NCBI GenBank assembly: GCA_045543495.1
Contig: JAZQMO010000063.1
Location: 1 to 47,533 of the forward strand
DNA: 47,533 nucleotides
Direction: 5' to 3'
Source: RGIG5579 sp045543495
GTDB taxonomy: Bacteria; Bacillota; Clostridia; Oscillospirales; SIG627
The notes below the pieces were generated by a model. It saw nothing but the letters and a program-made list of their open reading frames with translations. It did not search any database and was not told the DNA's origin. The position numbers and the translations under genes are program-made. This document shows, in pieces, positions 15,748-24,212 of the stretch (within the stretch, counting starts at the first letter, position 1; each line of letters starts with the position of its first letter).

Positions 15748-17084
15748 TAATGCTTCGGTCTGTGGGATTTCTTTTGGTGCATCCGCTGGGTGATCTTCAT
15801 GGCGGGAATACAAATGGCCACCAGGAGCAAGAGAAGAATGATCAGGATCAAAAAGATCCGATCGGTCTTGAAGATACCCGTCACCGCATCGGCGGCGTTT
15901 TCCGCTCCCTTTTCAATGGCGGATTTGGTTACGATGGGAACCCCGTCCCAATTCAAAACAAGGGGATAGGCCTTGTCGGAATCCTCTCCGTTGAATTGCA
16001 GTACGGCCTTGCCCACCTGCGCATCCTTTTGAATTTCACTCACCGCCAGGCTCTCGGGCAATTCTATTCGGTAGCCGGGCTCGGCCTCCTTTCGGGTGAG
16101 AACCAAAATCTCCTCCCCCGCCACCACGGGCACCGTGCTCTCCGAATCCAAAACGGGAAGCCTTGCGATCTCCTCTCCCTTTGCCAAAACGGATCGGATC
16201 TCAAAGTTCTCGTAGGCATAAGAAAGAAGGGTGTGGGTCTCGATCCACGCCATATTGCCGGGGTATTGACGGTTGCCGTCCAAATTGGCTCCCAAAAGCA
16301 CGGAAACATAGGTGATCCCGTCCTTTTCGCTCAGGGTGGCAAGACAGCGCCCCGCCTGATTGGTGAAGCCTGATTTCCCGCCGATAAAGCAGTCTAAATA
16401 ATAAGAATTGGACTCGTAAAAAATATTCACCGTGTATCTTAAATCCCTCGGGCCGCTGTGTGCGGTGGCGGGAATCTGATAATTTCGGGTGGAAATGATC
16501 TCTCGGAACAGGGGATTCTTGGCCGCCTCCGCCAAGATCAAGGCAAGATCCTTGGGGGAGGAATAGTGATCCGGCGCATTCAAACCGTGGGCGTTTTGAA
16601 AATGGGTGTTTTCCAAACTGAGAGAGGCCGCCCTCGCATTCATTTTCTCCACGAAGGCCTCCACGCTTTCACCCCCGAAATGATAGGCCAAAAGATCCGC
16701 CGCATCGCAGTAGGAATTCATCATCATTCCCAAAAGCAGATCGTAGGCGGTAAAGACCTCGCCCCGATAAAGCTGCATATGAACGCCGCCCTCGTTGATG
16801 ATGTAGGCAAACAGATCGGTATCGGGAGTGGTGATGAGGGTGTTTTTCGGATCCTCGCAGAGATCCAGCACCACAAGCGCCGTCATAATTTTGGTGGTGG
16901 AGGCGGGAGACATACGGCTGTTTTCCGCTTTTTCATAAATGGCACTGCCCGTTTCGGTATTGAAAACATAAACCCCTTGGGAATCCAGGCTCAGATCGTA
17001 AATGGCATCCTTCTCGGCGTGCACCGAAAGGGAAAGGGGCAAGATCAAGATCAGCGCCAAAATGAGACTGAAGAGTCGTTTCAT
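15747..17084 (-). CDS. D-alanyl-D-alanine carboxypeptidase (peptidase S11, DacA/PBP5-like)
   Basis: This 445-residue enzyme trims the terminal D-Ala from peptidoglycan stem peptides outside the membrane. It has a signal peptide (cleavage near VHA-EK), the nucleophile motif STTK (Ser 62, Lys 65), a second motif read as SYC at 124-126 where SxN is usual, and KSG at 237-239. A C-terminal membrane helix (about 411-430) followed by a basic tail anchors it. The missing Asn of SxN is the odd point; the remaining motifs are intact. It is the last gene of an operon, 19 bases after the prenyl synthase gene, which fits envelope work together with the lipid carrier. AAAGGAA precedes the ATG. Confidence 0.9.
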   Translation of the reverse strand: MKRLFSLILALILILPLSLSVHAEKDAIYDLSLDSQGVYVFNTETGSAIYEKAENSRMSPASTTKIMTALVVLDLCEDPKNTLITTPDTDLFAYIINEGGVHMQLYRGEVFTAYDLLLGMMMNSYCDAADLLAYHFGGESVEAFVEKMNARAASLSLENTHFQNAHGLNAPDHYSSPKDLALILAEAAKNPLFREIISTRNYQIPATAHSGPRDLRYTVNIFYESNSYYLDCFIGGKSGFTNQAGRCLATLSEKDGITYVSVLLGANLDGNRQYPGNMAWIETHTLLSYAYENFEIRSVLAKGEEIARLPVLDSESTVPVVAGEEILVLTRKEAEPGYRIELPESLAVSEIQKDAQVGKAVLQFNGEDSDKAYPLVLNWDGVPIVTKSAIEKGAENAADAVTGIFKTDRIFLILIILLLLLVAICIPAMKITQRMHQKKSHRPKH

Positions 17085-17103
17085 TGTGCATTCCTTTTTG
17101 CTT

Positions 17104-18192
17104 TTATTTGTTGCGGGAGAGCATATAGCTGCGCCAAGCCTCCAACAGATCCTTGTAGGGAGAATCGGGGAGCAGGGAGAGGGCCTTTCTTGCCTCCTCC
17201 AGATATTGCTCTGCCAAGGCCTTGGTCTTTTCCACGCCGCCCCGCAGAATCAAAATATCTCTTGCTCGGCAAAGCTCGTCCTCATCTTCGGTGCAGCCGA
17301 CGGTGCTTCTCAAGAATTCCTTCTCCTCCTCGGTGGCCATCTCATACCCGTAGATCAGAAGCAGGGTAGGCTTTCCTTCTCTCAGGTCGCTTAGGATCGG
17401 CTTCCCCAGCACCTTTTGGGTGGAGGTGATGCCCAAAATATCATCCTGCAGCTGGAAGGCAATGCCGCACTTTTCCGCAAAGAGAGCGAGGGCCTTTGCC
17501 ATGGGATGCTCCCGATGGGTGCTTTTCAGACCGATGAGAGCGCCCGACAGAGCGCTGATGGCAAAGAGAGCGCCGGTCTTGCCGGCCATCATTTTCAAAA
17601 CTTCTTGTTCGGTCATATTCCAAAAGGCGCCCTTTCCGTAGATCAGGCCGTTTTTGGTATCCACCGTCTCTCCGCTGATGAGGCGAGGGCCGTATTCTCC
17701 CGTCAAAAGAGAGAGGATCTTCAAGGTCACCTCGGGGGGCACAAAGCCCGAATCGGAAAGCTTGGTCAAATAGGAGATCGAAGCGCTTTGCAGAGCGTCT
17801 CCCGCCAGGAGGGCGGTATCAAAGCCGTATTCCCTTGCGGTTTCAGGGGCGGTTTTTCCCTCAAAGGCATCGGAGATCAGCTTGTGCACTGCCTTTTCGC
17901 CACGGCGGGTATCGTCGTGATCGATCATATCGTCGTGCACCAGAGTCCAGTTGTGGTAAAGCTCCAGCGCCAGCGCACAGGGAACGGCGGCCTTTTCGGC
18001 CTCCTTTCCTCCCAGAGCCCCCGCCGCCAAGCGGCAAATGGCAGGGCGAAGGCGCTTGCCGCCACGCTCAAAGTATACGAAGGTGCCCTCCATCAGTTCC
18101 GCAGGGGTCAGTGCGAAGGGGGGAGTGGCCTTATAATAGGAGAGGATTGCTTCTCCGCTTTCTTTTAAGTATGCTAAAAGCTCGTTCTTCAT
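17104..18192 (-). CDS. Polyprenyl diphosphate synthase (trans-type)
   Basis: This 362-residue protein is an E-type isoprenyl diphosphate synthase that joins isopentenyl diphosphate to an allylic primer. The first Asp-rich motif is DDMID at 87-91, followed by DDTRRG. The second is QDDILGI at 249-255, lacking the last Asp of the classical DDxxD but like many IdsA-type enzymes. GKPILSDLREGKPTLL follows as expected. Product length cannot be set from the sequence; geranylgeranyl or longer chains are plausible. Its ATG overlaps the TGA of the XRE gene upstream by four bases, so a DNA-binding protein and a lipid enzyme are translationally coupled. Confidence 0.9.
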   Translation of the reverse strand: MKNELLAYLKESGEAILSYYKATPPFALTPAELMEGTFVYFERGGKRLRPAICRLAAGALGGKEAEKAAVPCALALELYHNWTLVHDDMIDHDDTRRGEKAVHKLISDAFEGKTAPETAREYGFDTALLAGDALQSASISYLTKLSDSGFVPPEVTLKILSLLTGEYGPRLISGETVDTKNGLIYGKGAFWNMTEQEVLKMMAGKTGALFAISALSGALIGLKSTHREHPMAKALALFAEKCGIAFQLQDDILGITSTQKVLGKPILSDLREGKPTLLLIYGYEMATEEEKEFLRSTVGCTEDEDELCRARDILILRGGVEKTKALAEQYLEEARKALSLLPDSPYKDLLEAWRSYMLSRNK

Positions 18193-18542
18193 CGGTTCGC
18201 CAAAAAGTCCATAAAATCCAAGACCATTTTTCTCTGACCCATGGAGAGAGCTTGGAATTTATCCTGAAACAGATCGTTGGCACGGCTGACGGCGGGAGAC
18301 AGGCGCTCCTCGGCAGCGGGCCCTTGCGAGCAAAACAGAAGATCCTCCAGAGCAATGCCGCCTGCGGCGTTCTGAGCGATCTTGATCATAAGCTTTTTGC
18401 GGGGGGAATTCTCCTGCTGACCCAATGCCAGCTTTCGCATCTGAATGTAGCTGATGTCACAATCCAGCGCAAACTGTCTCCAGGAGCGATTGCCCTTGGC
18501 CTGCTCCAGAAGAAGAGAGAAGATCCGTTTGTTAAATGCCAT
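18189..18542 (-). CDS. XRE-family regulator heading the prenyl synthase operon
   Basis: This 117-residue protein has an N-terminal Cro/C1-like helix-turn-helix: SWRQFALDCDISYIQMRKLALGQ followed by a short helical tail. The start at 18542 is chosen since GAGGAAA lies 5 bases upstream and the open frame upstream has no ribosome site. It is the first gene of a three-gene operon and overlaps the prenyl synthase gene by ATGA. A perfect palindrome in its leader (18574-18589) is a candidate operator, so it may set its own level and that of the envelope genes. No effector domain is evident beyond the C-terminal 50 residues. Confidence 0.75.
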   Translation of the reverse strand: MAFNKRIFSLLLEQAKGNRSWRQFALDCDISYIQMRKLALGQQENSPRKKLMIKIAQNAAGGIALEDLLFCSQGPAAEERLSPAVSRANDLFQDKFQALSMGQRKMVLDFMDFLANR

Positions 18543-18573
18543 AACACATTTCCTCGTTCTCATCGTAAACTGA

Positions 18574-18589
18574 TTCCGCCTCGGCGGAA
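18574..18589 (-). promoter_or_regulatory. Perfect palindrome in the XRE leader (candidate operator)
   Basis: TTCCGCC and GGCGGAA are separated by two bases and lie between the -10 and the start codon. This is a good size for a dimeric XRE repressor, or a short RNA hairpin in the leader. Confidence 0.5.
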
Positions 18590-18596
18590 CGAGTCT

Positions 18597-18626
18597 ATTA
18601 TACCAAGAAAGGAGGGCTTCTGGCAA
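18597..18626 (-). promoter_or_regulatory. Promoter of the XRE-prenyl synthase-carboxypeptidase operon
   Basis: Minus-strand TTGCCA (18626-18621) and consensus TATAAT (18602-18597) are 18 bases apart. The rest of the 379-base gap to 18922 is very AT-rich, with several TATA-like stretches and no coding potential that I trust. Confidence 0.7.
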
Positions 18627-18856
18627 TAAAAAATGCGAAGTTTTGTGAATAAATTTGAAATTTCTTGTTTCATTTTTGAAAAAGTGATAGTTTTGAAAAC
18701 GAATCTGACACATAAAAATATATAAAGAACGGAAACATTTGGCTTAAACACTTGAAAATATTGTTCGGTTATAAATTTTTGTGTATAATTTTGTATAAAT
18801 TAAACAAAATCAATTTTGATTTTTTGGGAAATAAACATCTTTTCTTGACGAAAGGA

Positions 18857-18868
18857 ATTTGTTATAAT
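18857..18868 (+). promoter_or_regulatory. Extended -10 element upstream of the ABC ATPase gene
   Basis: TGTTATAAT (18860-18868) is a consensus extended -10, 54 bases before the start codon. A TTGACG lies only 12 bases upstream of TATAAT, too close to act with it, so the extended TG probably replaces a -35 box. Confidence 0.55.
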
Positions 18869-18921
18869 GGTAGCGTTGTAAATCGCAGGGGAAGCTCTGC
18901 TTTAATATTTAGGAGGAAAAA

Positions 18922-20043
18922 ATGGCAAGTGTATCTTTAAAACACATTTTTAAGAAGTATCCCGGCGGCGTTACCGCAGTTACCGATTTCTGCCTTGAGA
19001 TCAAGGATAAGGAATTCATCATTCTGGTTGGTCCCTCCGGTTGCGGTAAGTCCACCACCCTTCGTATGGTAGCAGGTCTGGAAGAGATCACCGAGGGTGA
19101 GCTCTTTATCGGCGACAAGCTGGTAAACGATGTTGCTCCTAAGGACAGAGACATCGCAATGGTGTTCCAGAACTACGCTCTGTATCCCCATATGTCCGTG
19201 TTTGAGAACATGGCATTCGGTCTGAAATTGAGAAAGGTTCCCAAGGAAGAGATCAAGAGAAGAGTAGAAGAGGCTGCCCGTATTCTGGACATCGCTCACC
19301 TGCTCGACCGTAAGCCCAAGGCCCTCTCCGGTGGTCAGAGACAGCGTGTTGCGTTGGGTCGTGCCATCGTTCGTGAGCCTAAGGTATTCCTTCTCGACGA
19401 GCCTCTTTCCAACTTGGATGCAAAGCTTCGTGCATCCATGAGAACCGAGCTGACCAAGCTCCATCAGAAGCTGCAGACCACCTTCATCTACGTAACCCAC
19501 GACCAGACCGAGGCTATGACTATGGCTTCCCGAATCGTGGTTATGAAGGACGGTATCATCCAGCAGGTAGATACTCCTCAAAACCTGTACGATCTGCCTG
19601 TTAACCTCTTCGTTGCCGGCTTTATCGGCACTCCTCAGATGAACTTCCTCAACGGTAAGCTCATCAAGAAGAGAGGCGATGACAAGAGCATCTACTTCAC
19701 CTTCGGCGAGAATGAATTCAAGCTTCCCGAAGAGAAGGCTGAGAATGAAGAGCTCCAGAACTACATCGGCAAGGAAGTCATTGCCGGTATCCGTTCCGAG
19801 GCCATTCACGATGAGCCCATGTATCTGTCTCAGTTCTCCGACTGGGTAATCGATGCCAATGTTGACGTAACCGAGCTGATGGGTGCAGAGATCTTCCTGT
19901 ATCTCAACAGCCAGGAGCAGAACTTCATCGCAAGAGTATCTCCTCGCTCCAAGGCAAAGGTCGGCGACGCCATCAAGGTTGCATTCGATATCAACAGACT
20001 GCACCTCTTCGACAAAGACACCGAGCTTTGCATCTGCCACTGA
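18922..20043 (+). CDS. ABC transporter ATPase of the MsmK/UgpC/MalK type
   Basis: This 373-residue protein is the energy-coupling ATPase of CUT1-type sugar importers. It has Walker A GPSGCGKST, the Q-loop MVFQNYALYPHM, signature LSGGQRQR, Walker B VFLLDEP, the D-loop SNLDA and the switch His in YVTHDQTEA. A C-terminal TOBE/regulatory region fills about residues 240-373. The gene stands alone with its own promoter and terminator. In Firmicutes such orphan ATPases serve several permeases encoded elsewhere, so it could power the transporter fed by the binding proteins at the left end; that link is inference. Codon use is strongly biased, as for an abundant protein. The ribosome site is AGGAGG. 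Confidence 0.93.
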   Translation: MASVSLKHIFKKYPGGVTAVTDFCLEIKDKEFIILVGPSGCGKSTTLRMVAGLEEITEGELFIGDKLVNDVAPKDRDIAMVFQNYALYPHMSVFENMAFGLKLRKVPKEEIKRRVEEAARILDIAHLLDRKPKALSGGQRQRVALGRAIVREPKVFLLDEPLSNLDAKLRASMRTELTKLHQKLQTTFIYVTHDQTEAMTMASRIVVMKDGIIQQVDTPQNLYDLPVNLFVAGFIGTPQMNFLNGKLIKKRGDDKSIYFTFGENEFKLPEEKAENEELQNYIGKEVIAGIRSEAIHDEPMYLSQFSDWVIDANVDVTELMGAEIFLYLNSQEQNFIARVSPRSKAKVGDAIKVAFDINRLHLFDKDTELCICH

Positions 20044-20053
20044 GATTGGCTTT

Positions 20054-20083
20054 AAAAGGCACCTCTTCGGGGGTGCCTTTTTT
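20054..20083 (+). terminator. Terminator of the ABC ATPase gene
   Basis: AAAAGGCACC (20054-20063) pairs with GGTGCCTTTT (20072-20081), followed by T. Confidence 0.9.
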
Positions 20084-20113
20084 GCTTTTATTGGTGATTT
20101 TTCGGAAAACGGA

Positions 20114-20142
20114 TTGTATTTTTTTCTTCTTCGTGATAGAAT
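20114..20142 (+). promoter_or_regulatory. Promoter of the NSS symporter gene
   Basis: TTGTAT (20114-20119), a 17-base spacer and TAGAAT (20137-20142) lie 36 bases before the start codon. Confidence 0.65.
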
Positions 20143-20178
20143 ACTGTCCGTTATTGAAACAGAAAGGCAAAAAATATT

Positions 20179-21702
20179 ATGGAAAAAAAGCAAAATGGCT
20201 TCGGTAGCGGTATCGGCTTTGTATTGGCCGCTGCGGGTTCGGCAGTGGGACTTGGAAACCTTTGGGGATTTCCCTATAAGACCCACGCATACGGAGGAGC
20301 GGCGTTTGTTCTGGTCTACATCGCCTGCGTCCTGTTCATCGGCGTGATCACCATGCTCAGTGAGATCTACATTGGCAGAAGAACTCAGGCAAACCCTGTT
20401 ACGGCCTTCAAAAAGATCCATCCTGCCGTGGGCTGGTTCGGCGTTCTGGCGGTTCTCATTCCCGCCTTTATCACCTGTTATTATGCGGTTTTGGGCGGGT
20501 ATACCGTTCGCTTCACCGTCAATTCCTTCGCAGGAAATTCGGGCACCTTCGTTCCCTTTGCATCCAATGTTCCCTTGGTGATCCTTTGTACCGCCGTCTT
20601 TATCGGTATGGCTCTGTTTGTGGTGATGGCAGGGGTCAAGGGAGGAATTGAAAAGGCCTCCAAGGTATTGATGCCCGTGCTTTTCATCATTCTTGTTTGC
20701 ACCGCCATCTTTTCTCTTTCCTTGGGAGAAGGGGTGAAGGAGGGGCTTATCTTCTACTTAAAGCCCGATTTCTCCAAGTTGACGGGCACGGGGATCCTCG
20801 CTGCCATGGGGCAGGCCTTTTATTTCCTGTCCTTGGGGATGGGAGCCATGATCGTCTACGGCTCCTATACGGGCAAGGAGGTCAATCTGGTGAAATCCAC
20901 CGCTATGATCTGCCTTTGCGATACGGCTGTTGCTCTTCTTGCAGGCTTTGCCATTTTCCCTGCCGTGTATCACTTTACCGCCACCACGGGCCTTGAGGTG
21001 GATTCCATTCAAGGGGTGGGACTGATGTTCCAGACCCTTCCTATGGTGTTTGAGGATCTCGGCTTTGTTGGCAAGTGCATCAGCTTTTTCTTCTTTGCCA
21101 TGATCGCCATTGCCGCCGTCACCTCTGTCATTTCTCTTCTTGAGGTGGTGTGTCAGTTCTTCATTCAGAAATTCGGTATCCGCAGGAAAAAGGCTGTGTC
21201 CGTTCTGGCGATCGTTTGCTTTGCCGTTTCCATTCCCGTGGGCATTTCCTTGGGACAGGTGCTGGAGGGCGATGAGGGGGCCATTGTGGTCTTCGGTCAG
21301 AACCTTCTGGACTTTTTTGACATCGTGACCAATACAGTGCTTATGCCCGTCTGCGCCTTCTTCGGCTGTGTGGCGGTGGGTTGGTTTATCGGGCCGCGTC
21401 GTGCGGTGAAGGAAATGGAGGAGGACGGGCAAAGACTCGGCTTCTTGCGAGGGATCTATCAGGTGATGGTAAAATACATTACCCCTCTTTTTATTTTGGT
21501 TATTGAGGTCTTTGGTGTGTTCGATCTGATCTTCCCCGCCAAGGAGGGCTCTCGCTCCTTCTCGGCCAATGGACTTGGCATTACCCTGTTTGCCTATCTG
21601 CTTCTGACGGTGGGCGTTGTGATCTATTTTGTGTTCTTCCGCAATCGGGATACCGGCTGTAATGCCGATGAAACCAAACAGGAAGAGACTTGTAAAAAAT
21701 GA
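20179..21702 (+). CDS. Neurotransmitter:sodium symporter (NSS/SNF) family transporter
   Basis: This 507-residue membrane protein belongs to the NSS family (LeuT, TnaT, MhsT), which imports amino acids with sodium. The first helix carries the family signature AGSAVGLGNLWGFPYKT, whose unwound part binds Na+ and substrate. About 11-12 membrane helices follow, including the region QAFYFLSLGMGAMIVYGSY, which matches the helix-6 substrate site. The C-terminus ends in a charged tail after the last helix. It is a single-gene unit with promoter and terminator. Which amino acid it carries is unknown; bacterial members often take Leu, Trp or Tyr. The ribosome site is weak (AGAAAGG, far from the ATG). 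Confidence 0.93.
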   Translation: MEKKQNGFGSGIGFVLAAAGSAVGLGNLWGFPYKTHAYGGAAFVLVYIACVLFIGVITMLSEIYIGRRTQANPVTAFKKIHPAVGWFGVLAVLIPAFITCYYAVLGGYTVRFTVNSFAGNSGTFVPFASNVPLVILCTAVFIGMALFVVMAGVKGGIEKASKVLMPVLFIILVCTAIFSLSLGEGVKEGLIFYLKPDFSKLTGTGILAAMGQAFYFLSLGMGAMIVYGSYTGKEVNLVKSTAMICLCDTAVALLAGFAIFPAVYHFTATTGLEVDSIQGVGLMFQTLPMVFEDLGFVGKCISFFFFAMIAIAAVTSVISLLEVVCQFFIQKFGIRRKKAVSVLAIVCFAVSIPVGISLGQVLEGDEGAIVVFGQNLLDFFDIVTNTVLMPVCAFFGCVAVGWFIGPRRAVKEMEEDGQRLGFLRGIYQVMVKYITPLFILVIEVFGVFDLIFPAKEGSRSFSANGLGITLFAYLLLTVGVVIYFVFFRNRDTGCNADETKQEETCKK

Positions 21703-21735
21703 AAAAAGAAGGGGCGTTTGCCCTTTCTTTTTTTT
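21703..21735 (+). terminator. Terminator of the NSS symporter gene
   Basis: AAGAAGGGGC and GCCCTTTCTT form a stem with one mismatch and a GTTT loop, followed by a long T-run. Confidence 0.8.
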
Positions 21736-21746
21736 GTGCAATTTTC

Positions 21747-21775
21747 TTGACTGAGCTTGGAATTGATGGTATACT
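21747..21775 (+). promoter_or_regulatory. Promoter of the SGNH lipoprotein pair
   Basis: TTGACT (21747-21752) and TATACT (21770-21775) are exactly 17 bases apart, 29 bases before the ATG at 21805. Confidence 0.75.
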
Positions 21776-21804
21776 GTTTACATCAATTTGGAAAGGAAAG
21801 TACA

Positions 21805-22866
21805 ATGAAACTGTATCGATTTTTGTTATGCTGCTTGCTTGTTTTTTCTGTCGCTTTGACCCCTCTTTTGACCGCCTGCTCCGCAGGGCTTGCGGCTGAA
21901 AAGGAGCCGATTTCGGAAACCGCAGATTCCGAGGGGACGGCAGATTTCGAGGCAAGCTCGGAAACAAAGGAAACGGAAGAGAATGTAAAAACCGAAGATA
22001 AGAAAAAAGAAAAGGATCCTTCCAAAGACGATGAAATGAACCTCATTTTCATCGGAAACAGCTATTGCTATTACTGGATCGATGAGCTTTGGGGCCTGAT
22101 GAATGCCGCAGGCTATGAAAAGCTGACGGTCTGCAATGTGTATTATTCCGGCTGTAGCTTGCAGCAGCATGTAGACTGGCTCATGAATCGAGAGTCGAAT
22201 TACGATTTTATCATCTACACGGAAAAGGGCAGGGTAGAGAAGGAAAAAACCGGTTTGAAAGCTTGCCTTGATTTTGCCGATTGGGATGTGGTCAGTATTC
22301 TTCAAAGCGGCTCTCTTTTGTACGGAAAGGGAGAAGAGGCTCTCAGAAACAGCATCCAAAAGGATCTTGGGACTCTTTTATCTTATGTGAAAAAGTTCCA
22401 TCCCAACGCCAAGTATTACTGGCAGCAAAGCTGGGTGCACGGCATTGGAAACGATTGCAAGGATCTTGCCGATCAGGCAAGGCTTACGGATATCAACCGC
22501 CGTGTCGCCATTGATACCTGCGCCTCCTACGGTATGACCCGCATTCCCTTGGGGGATGCGTGGGAGCTGGTGCGCCACGATCCTCTCATCCGAGAGGGCG
22601 GCAAGACCCTGACCACCCGCATTTTCCTCGGGAAGCCCGATCACGATGATCTTTCCCACGATGGAGATGTGGGCGGCGGTCAGTTTCTCAACGCCTGCGT
22701 GGCCTTTGAGGTGATCACGGGGAAGAGCTGCCTTGAAAACAGCTTTGTTCCGCACTATGAATTCGAAGGTCAGGATCTTTCCCTGTCCGAGGAAAAGATC
22801 ACCCTTTTGAAAAACAGCGCCCATCAGGCGGTGGCAGGAGTCTACGGCGAAGATTATGCAAAATAA
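21805..22866 (+). CDS. SGNH-hydrolase-like (DUF4886-type) lipoprotein 1
   Basis: This 353-residue protein is an exported lipoprotein: signal peptide, lipobox LLTAC with Cys 25, and a long acidic, Ser/Thr/Glu-rich linker up to about residue 76. The folded part starts with LIFIGNSYCYYWID, where Ser 86 stands in the SGNH block I position, and ends with a HDDLSHDGD segment at 280-287 that supplies the Asp/His pair. This layout matches the DUF4886 group of putative esterases or carbohydrate-active hydrolases. The open frame runs upstream to 21757, but the GGAAAGG site and signal peptide fit the start at 21805. Substrate unknown; cell-surface polysaccharide is plausible. A paralogue follows directly. 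Confidence 0.82.
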   Translation: MKLYRFLLCCLLVFSVALTPLLTACSAGLAAEKEPISETADSEGTADFEASSETKETEENVKTEDKKKEKDPSKDDEMNLIFIGNSYCYYWIDELWGLMNAAGYEKLTVCNVYYSGCSLQQHVDWLMNRESNYDFIIYTEKGRVEKEKTGLKACLDFADWDVVSILQSGSLLYGKGEEALRNSIQKDLGTLLSYVKKFHPNAKYYWQQSWVHGIGNDCKDLADQARLTDINRRVAIDTCASYGMTRIPLGDAWELVRHDPLIREGGKTLTTRIFLGKPDHDDLSHDGDVGGGQFLNACVAFEVITGKSCLENSFVPHYEFEGQDLSLSEEKITLLKNSAHQAVAGVYGEDYAK

Positions 22867-22884
22867 AAAAAGAGAAGAAAAAGA

Positions 22885-23874
22885 ATGAAAAGAATTTTGA
22901 CGGTTTTACTTGCCTGTCTTTTGCTTCTGCCTGCTTTGGTAGCTTGTTCCTCCGTTATTGCGGAAACAAAGGACGTGCCGAAAACAAATGGGAAAACCAG
23001 TGAGGAAAAAGAAGAAATGATCAGTTCAAAGAATGACGGAGAAATGAATCTTATTTTCATAGGAAACAGCAATTGCTATTATTGGATTGATGAGCTTTGG
23101 GGCCTGATGGATGCCGCAGGCTACAAAAAGCTGACGGTCTGCAACGTCTACTATTCCGGCTGTAAATTCAGTCAGCATTGGGAGTGGCTGCGGGGGAATG
23201 AGGCAAATTATGAGTTTTTCTATATGACCTCGGAAGGTCGCCGCTCTGTGAAAAATGTAGATCTTCAGTATTGCCTGAATTACAAAAATTGGGATGCCAT
23301 CACCTTTTGCCATTCGCAGGGCGTGATCTACAGAGAGGGAGAAGAGGCTTATAAAAAGACGGTTTCTTCCTATTTCCCCCAGATTCTGAAGTATGTTCAG
23401 GAAAAGTTCCCCGAGGCAGACTATTATTACCAGCAGCTTTGGACGGAGGAGCTTGGCAAATCCGTGAAAACGGAGGAGGAGCAGAGAGAATATACCAAGA
23501 TTCACGCCAGAGTGGCCAAGGAGACTGCAGAGGAGAACAACATTGGCTGGGCACCTATGGGAAATGCCTGGGATCTGGTGCGGTTTAACCCCGTGATCTA
23601 CGAGGGCGGCAAGAATATGACCACCCGCATTTTCCTCGGCAAGCCCAATCACGATGACTTGGGACACGACGGAGACGTGGGCGGCGGTCAGTATCTCAAC
23701 GCCTGTGTAATGTTTGAAACCTTAACGGGCATCAGCTGCCTTGAGAATACCTTCCGTCCCCATTATGAATTCGAAGGTCAGGATCTTTCCCTTTCCGAAG
23801 AAAAGATCGCCGTTTTGAAGAAGGCCGCCCATCAGGCGGTGGCCGAGGACTACGGCGAAGATTTTGCCAAATAA
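22885..23874 (+). CDS. SGNH-hydrolase-like (DUF4886-type) lipoprotein 2
   Basis: This 329-residue lipoprotein is a tandem paralogue of the gene just upstream, separated by 18 bases and sharing its promoter. The lipobox is LVAC (Cys 21) and the linker is shorter. The catalytic blocks are kept: IFIGNSNCYYWIDELWG with Ser 62, and HDDLGHDGDVGGG with His 261. The middle section, about residues 95-170, differs most from copy 1 (YDFIIYTEKGR there, YEFFYMTSEGR here), while the ends are nearly the same. This suggests different substrate pockets on one scaffold. The ribosome site is weak (AGAGAAG). Confidence 0.82.
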   Translation: MKRILTVLLACLLLLPALVACSSVIAETKDVPKTNGKTSEEKEEMISSKNDGEMNLIFIGNSNCYYWIDELWGLMDAAGYKKLTVCNVYYSGCKFSQHWEWLRGNEANYEFFYMTSEGRRSVKNVDLQYCLNYKNWDAITFCHSQGVIYREGEEAYKKTVSSYFPQILKYVQEKFPEADYYYQQLWTEELGKSVKTEEEQREYTKIHARVAKETAEENNIGWAPMGNAWDLVRFNPVIYEGGKNMTTRIFLGKPNHDDLGHDGDVGGGQYLNACVMFETLTGISCLENTFRPHYEFEGQDLSLSEEKIAVLKKAAHQAVAEDYGEDFAK

Positions 23875-23877
23875 AAA

Positions 23878-23909
23878 ATAGTGGCACCCGAGGGTGCCAC
23901 TATTTTTTT
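23878..23909. terminator. Bidirectional terminator after the SGNH pair
   Basis: ATAGTGGCACC (23878-23888) pairs with GGTGCCACTAT (23893-23903), with a T-run after it. The GTGGCACC core is shared with hairpins at 2240-2267 and 24626-24657. Confidence 0.9.
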
Positions 23910-23911
23910 GT

Positions 23912-24150
23912 CTAAAGAGGGAATCGTATTATGGTTCTCTCCTTTTTTATCGCATAAAGAAGGGCGAGCTCAGTTCCGCTTTTGCCATGGGCGGGAGCGA
24001 AATTCGGATCATAATAAACAATACAGAAACGGCTGTTTCGGATCATTTCACGGTTTCGCTCCACATAGATCGCCTTCCCTGCTTTCAAAAGCTTTTCGGG
24101 AAAGTAGCTGTCTTCATATTGTTCCATTAGATAGTCTGATCAATTTTCAT
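23912..24150 (-). pseudogene. Remnant of a SLOG-family (YpsA/DUF1273-like) gene with an internal deletion
   Basis: The 71-residue frame 23912-24127 matches the C-terminal part of clostridial SLOG-family proteins: YVERNREMIRNSRFCIVYYD, then KSGTELALLYAIKK. The usual N-terminal Rossmann half, with its FTGHRP motif, is missing. Just upstream a GAGGTG site and ATG (24150) start a seven-codon frame MKIDQTI that stops in a TAATG overlapping the second ATG; MKIDQ-like starts are typical of this family. So the promoter, ribosome site and first codons survive, but about 90-100 residues have been lost, and the remainder is restarted in another frame. It may still be translated as a fragment. It is divergent from an XRE gene. 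Confidence 0.65.
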
Positions 24151-24184
24151 TTTTCACCTCAAAGGAAATACTATAAACATATTT

Positions 24185-24212
24185 TTGCAAAATAATATAC
24201 TTATAGTATACA
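24185..24212 (+). promoter_or_regulatory. Probable promoter of the XRE gene at 24289
   Basis: TTGCAA (24185-24190), a 16-base spacer and TATACA (24207-24212). The 15-base palindrome TATACTTATAGTATA (24196-24210) overlaps it. Confidence 0.5.

Noticed and set aside
18752..18940. A 62-codon frame upstream of the ABC ATPase
   Set aside because: It runs across the extended -10 element and into the next gene, and reflects AT-rich DNA.
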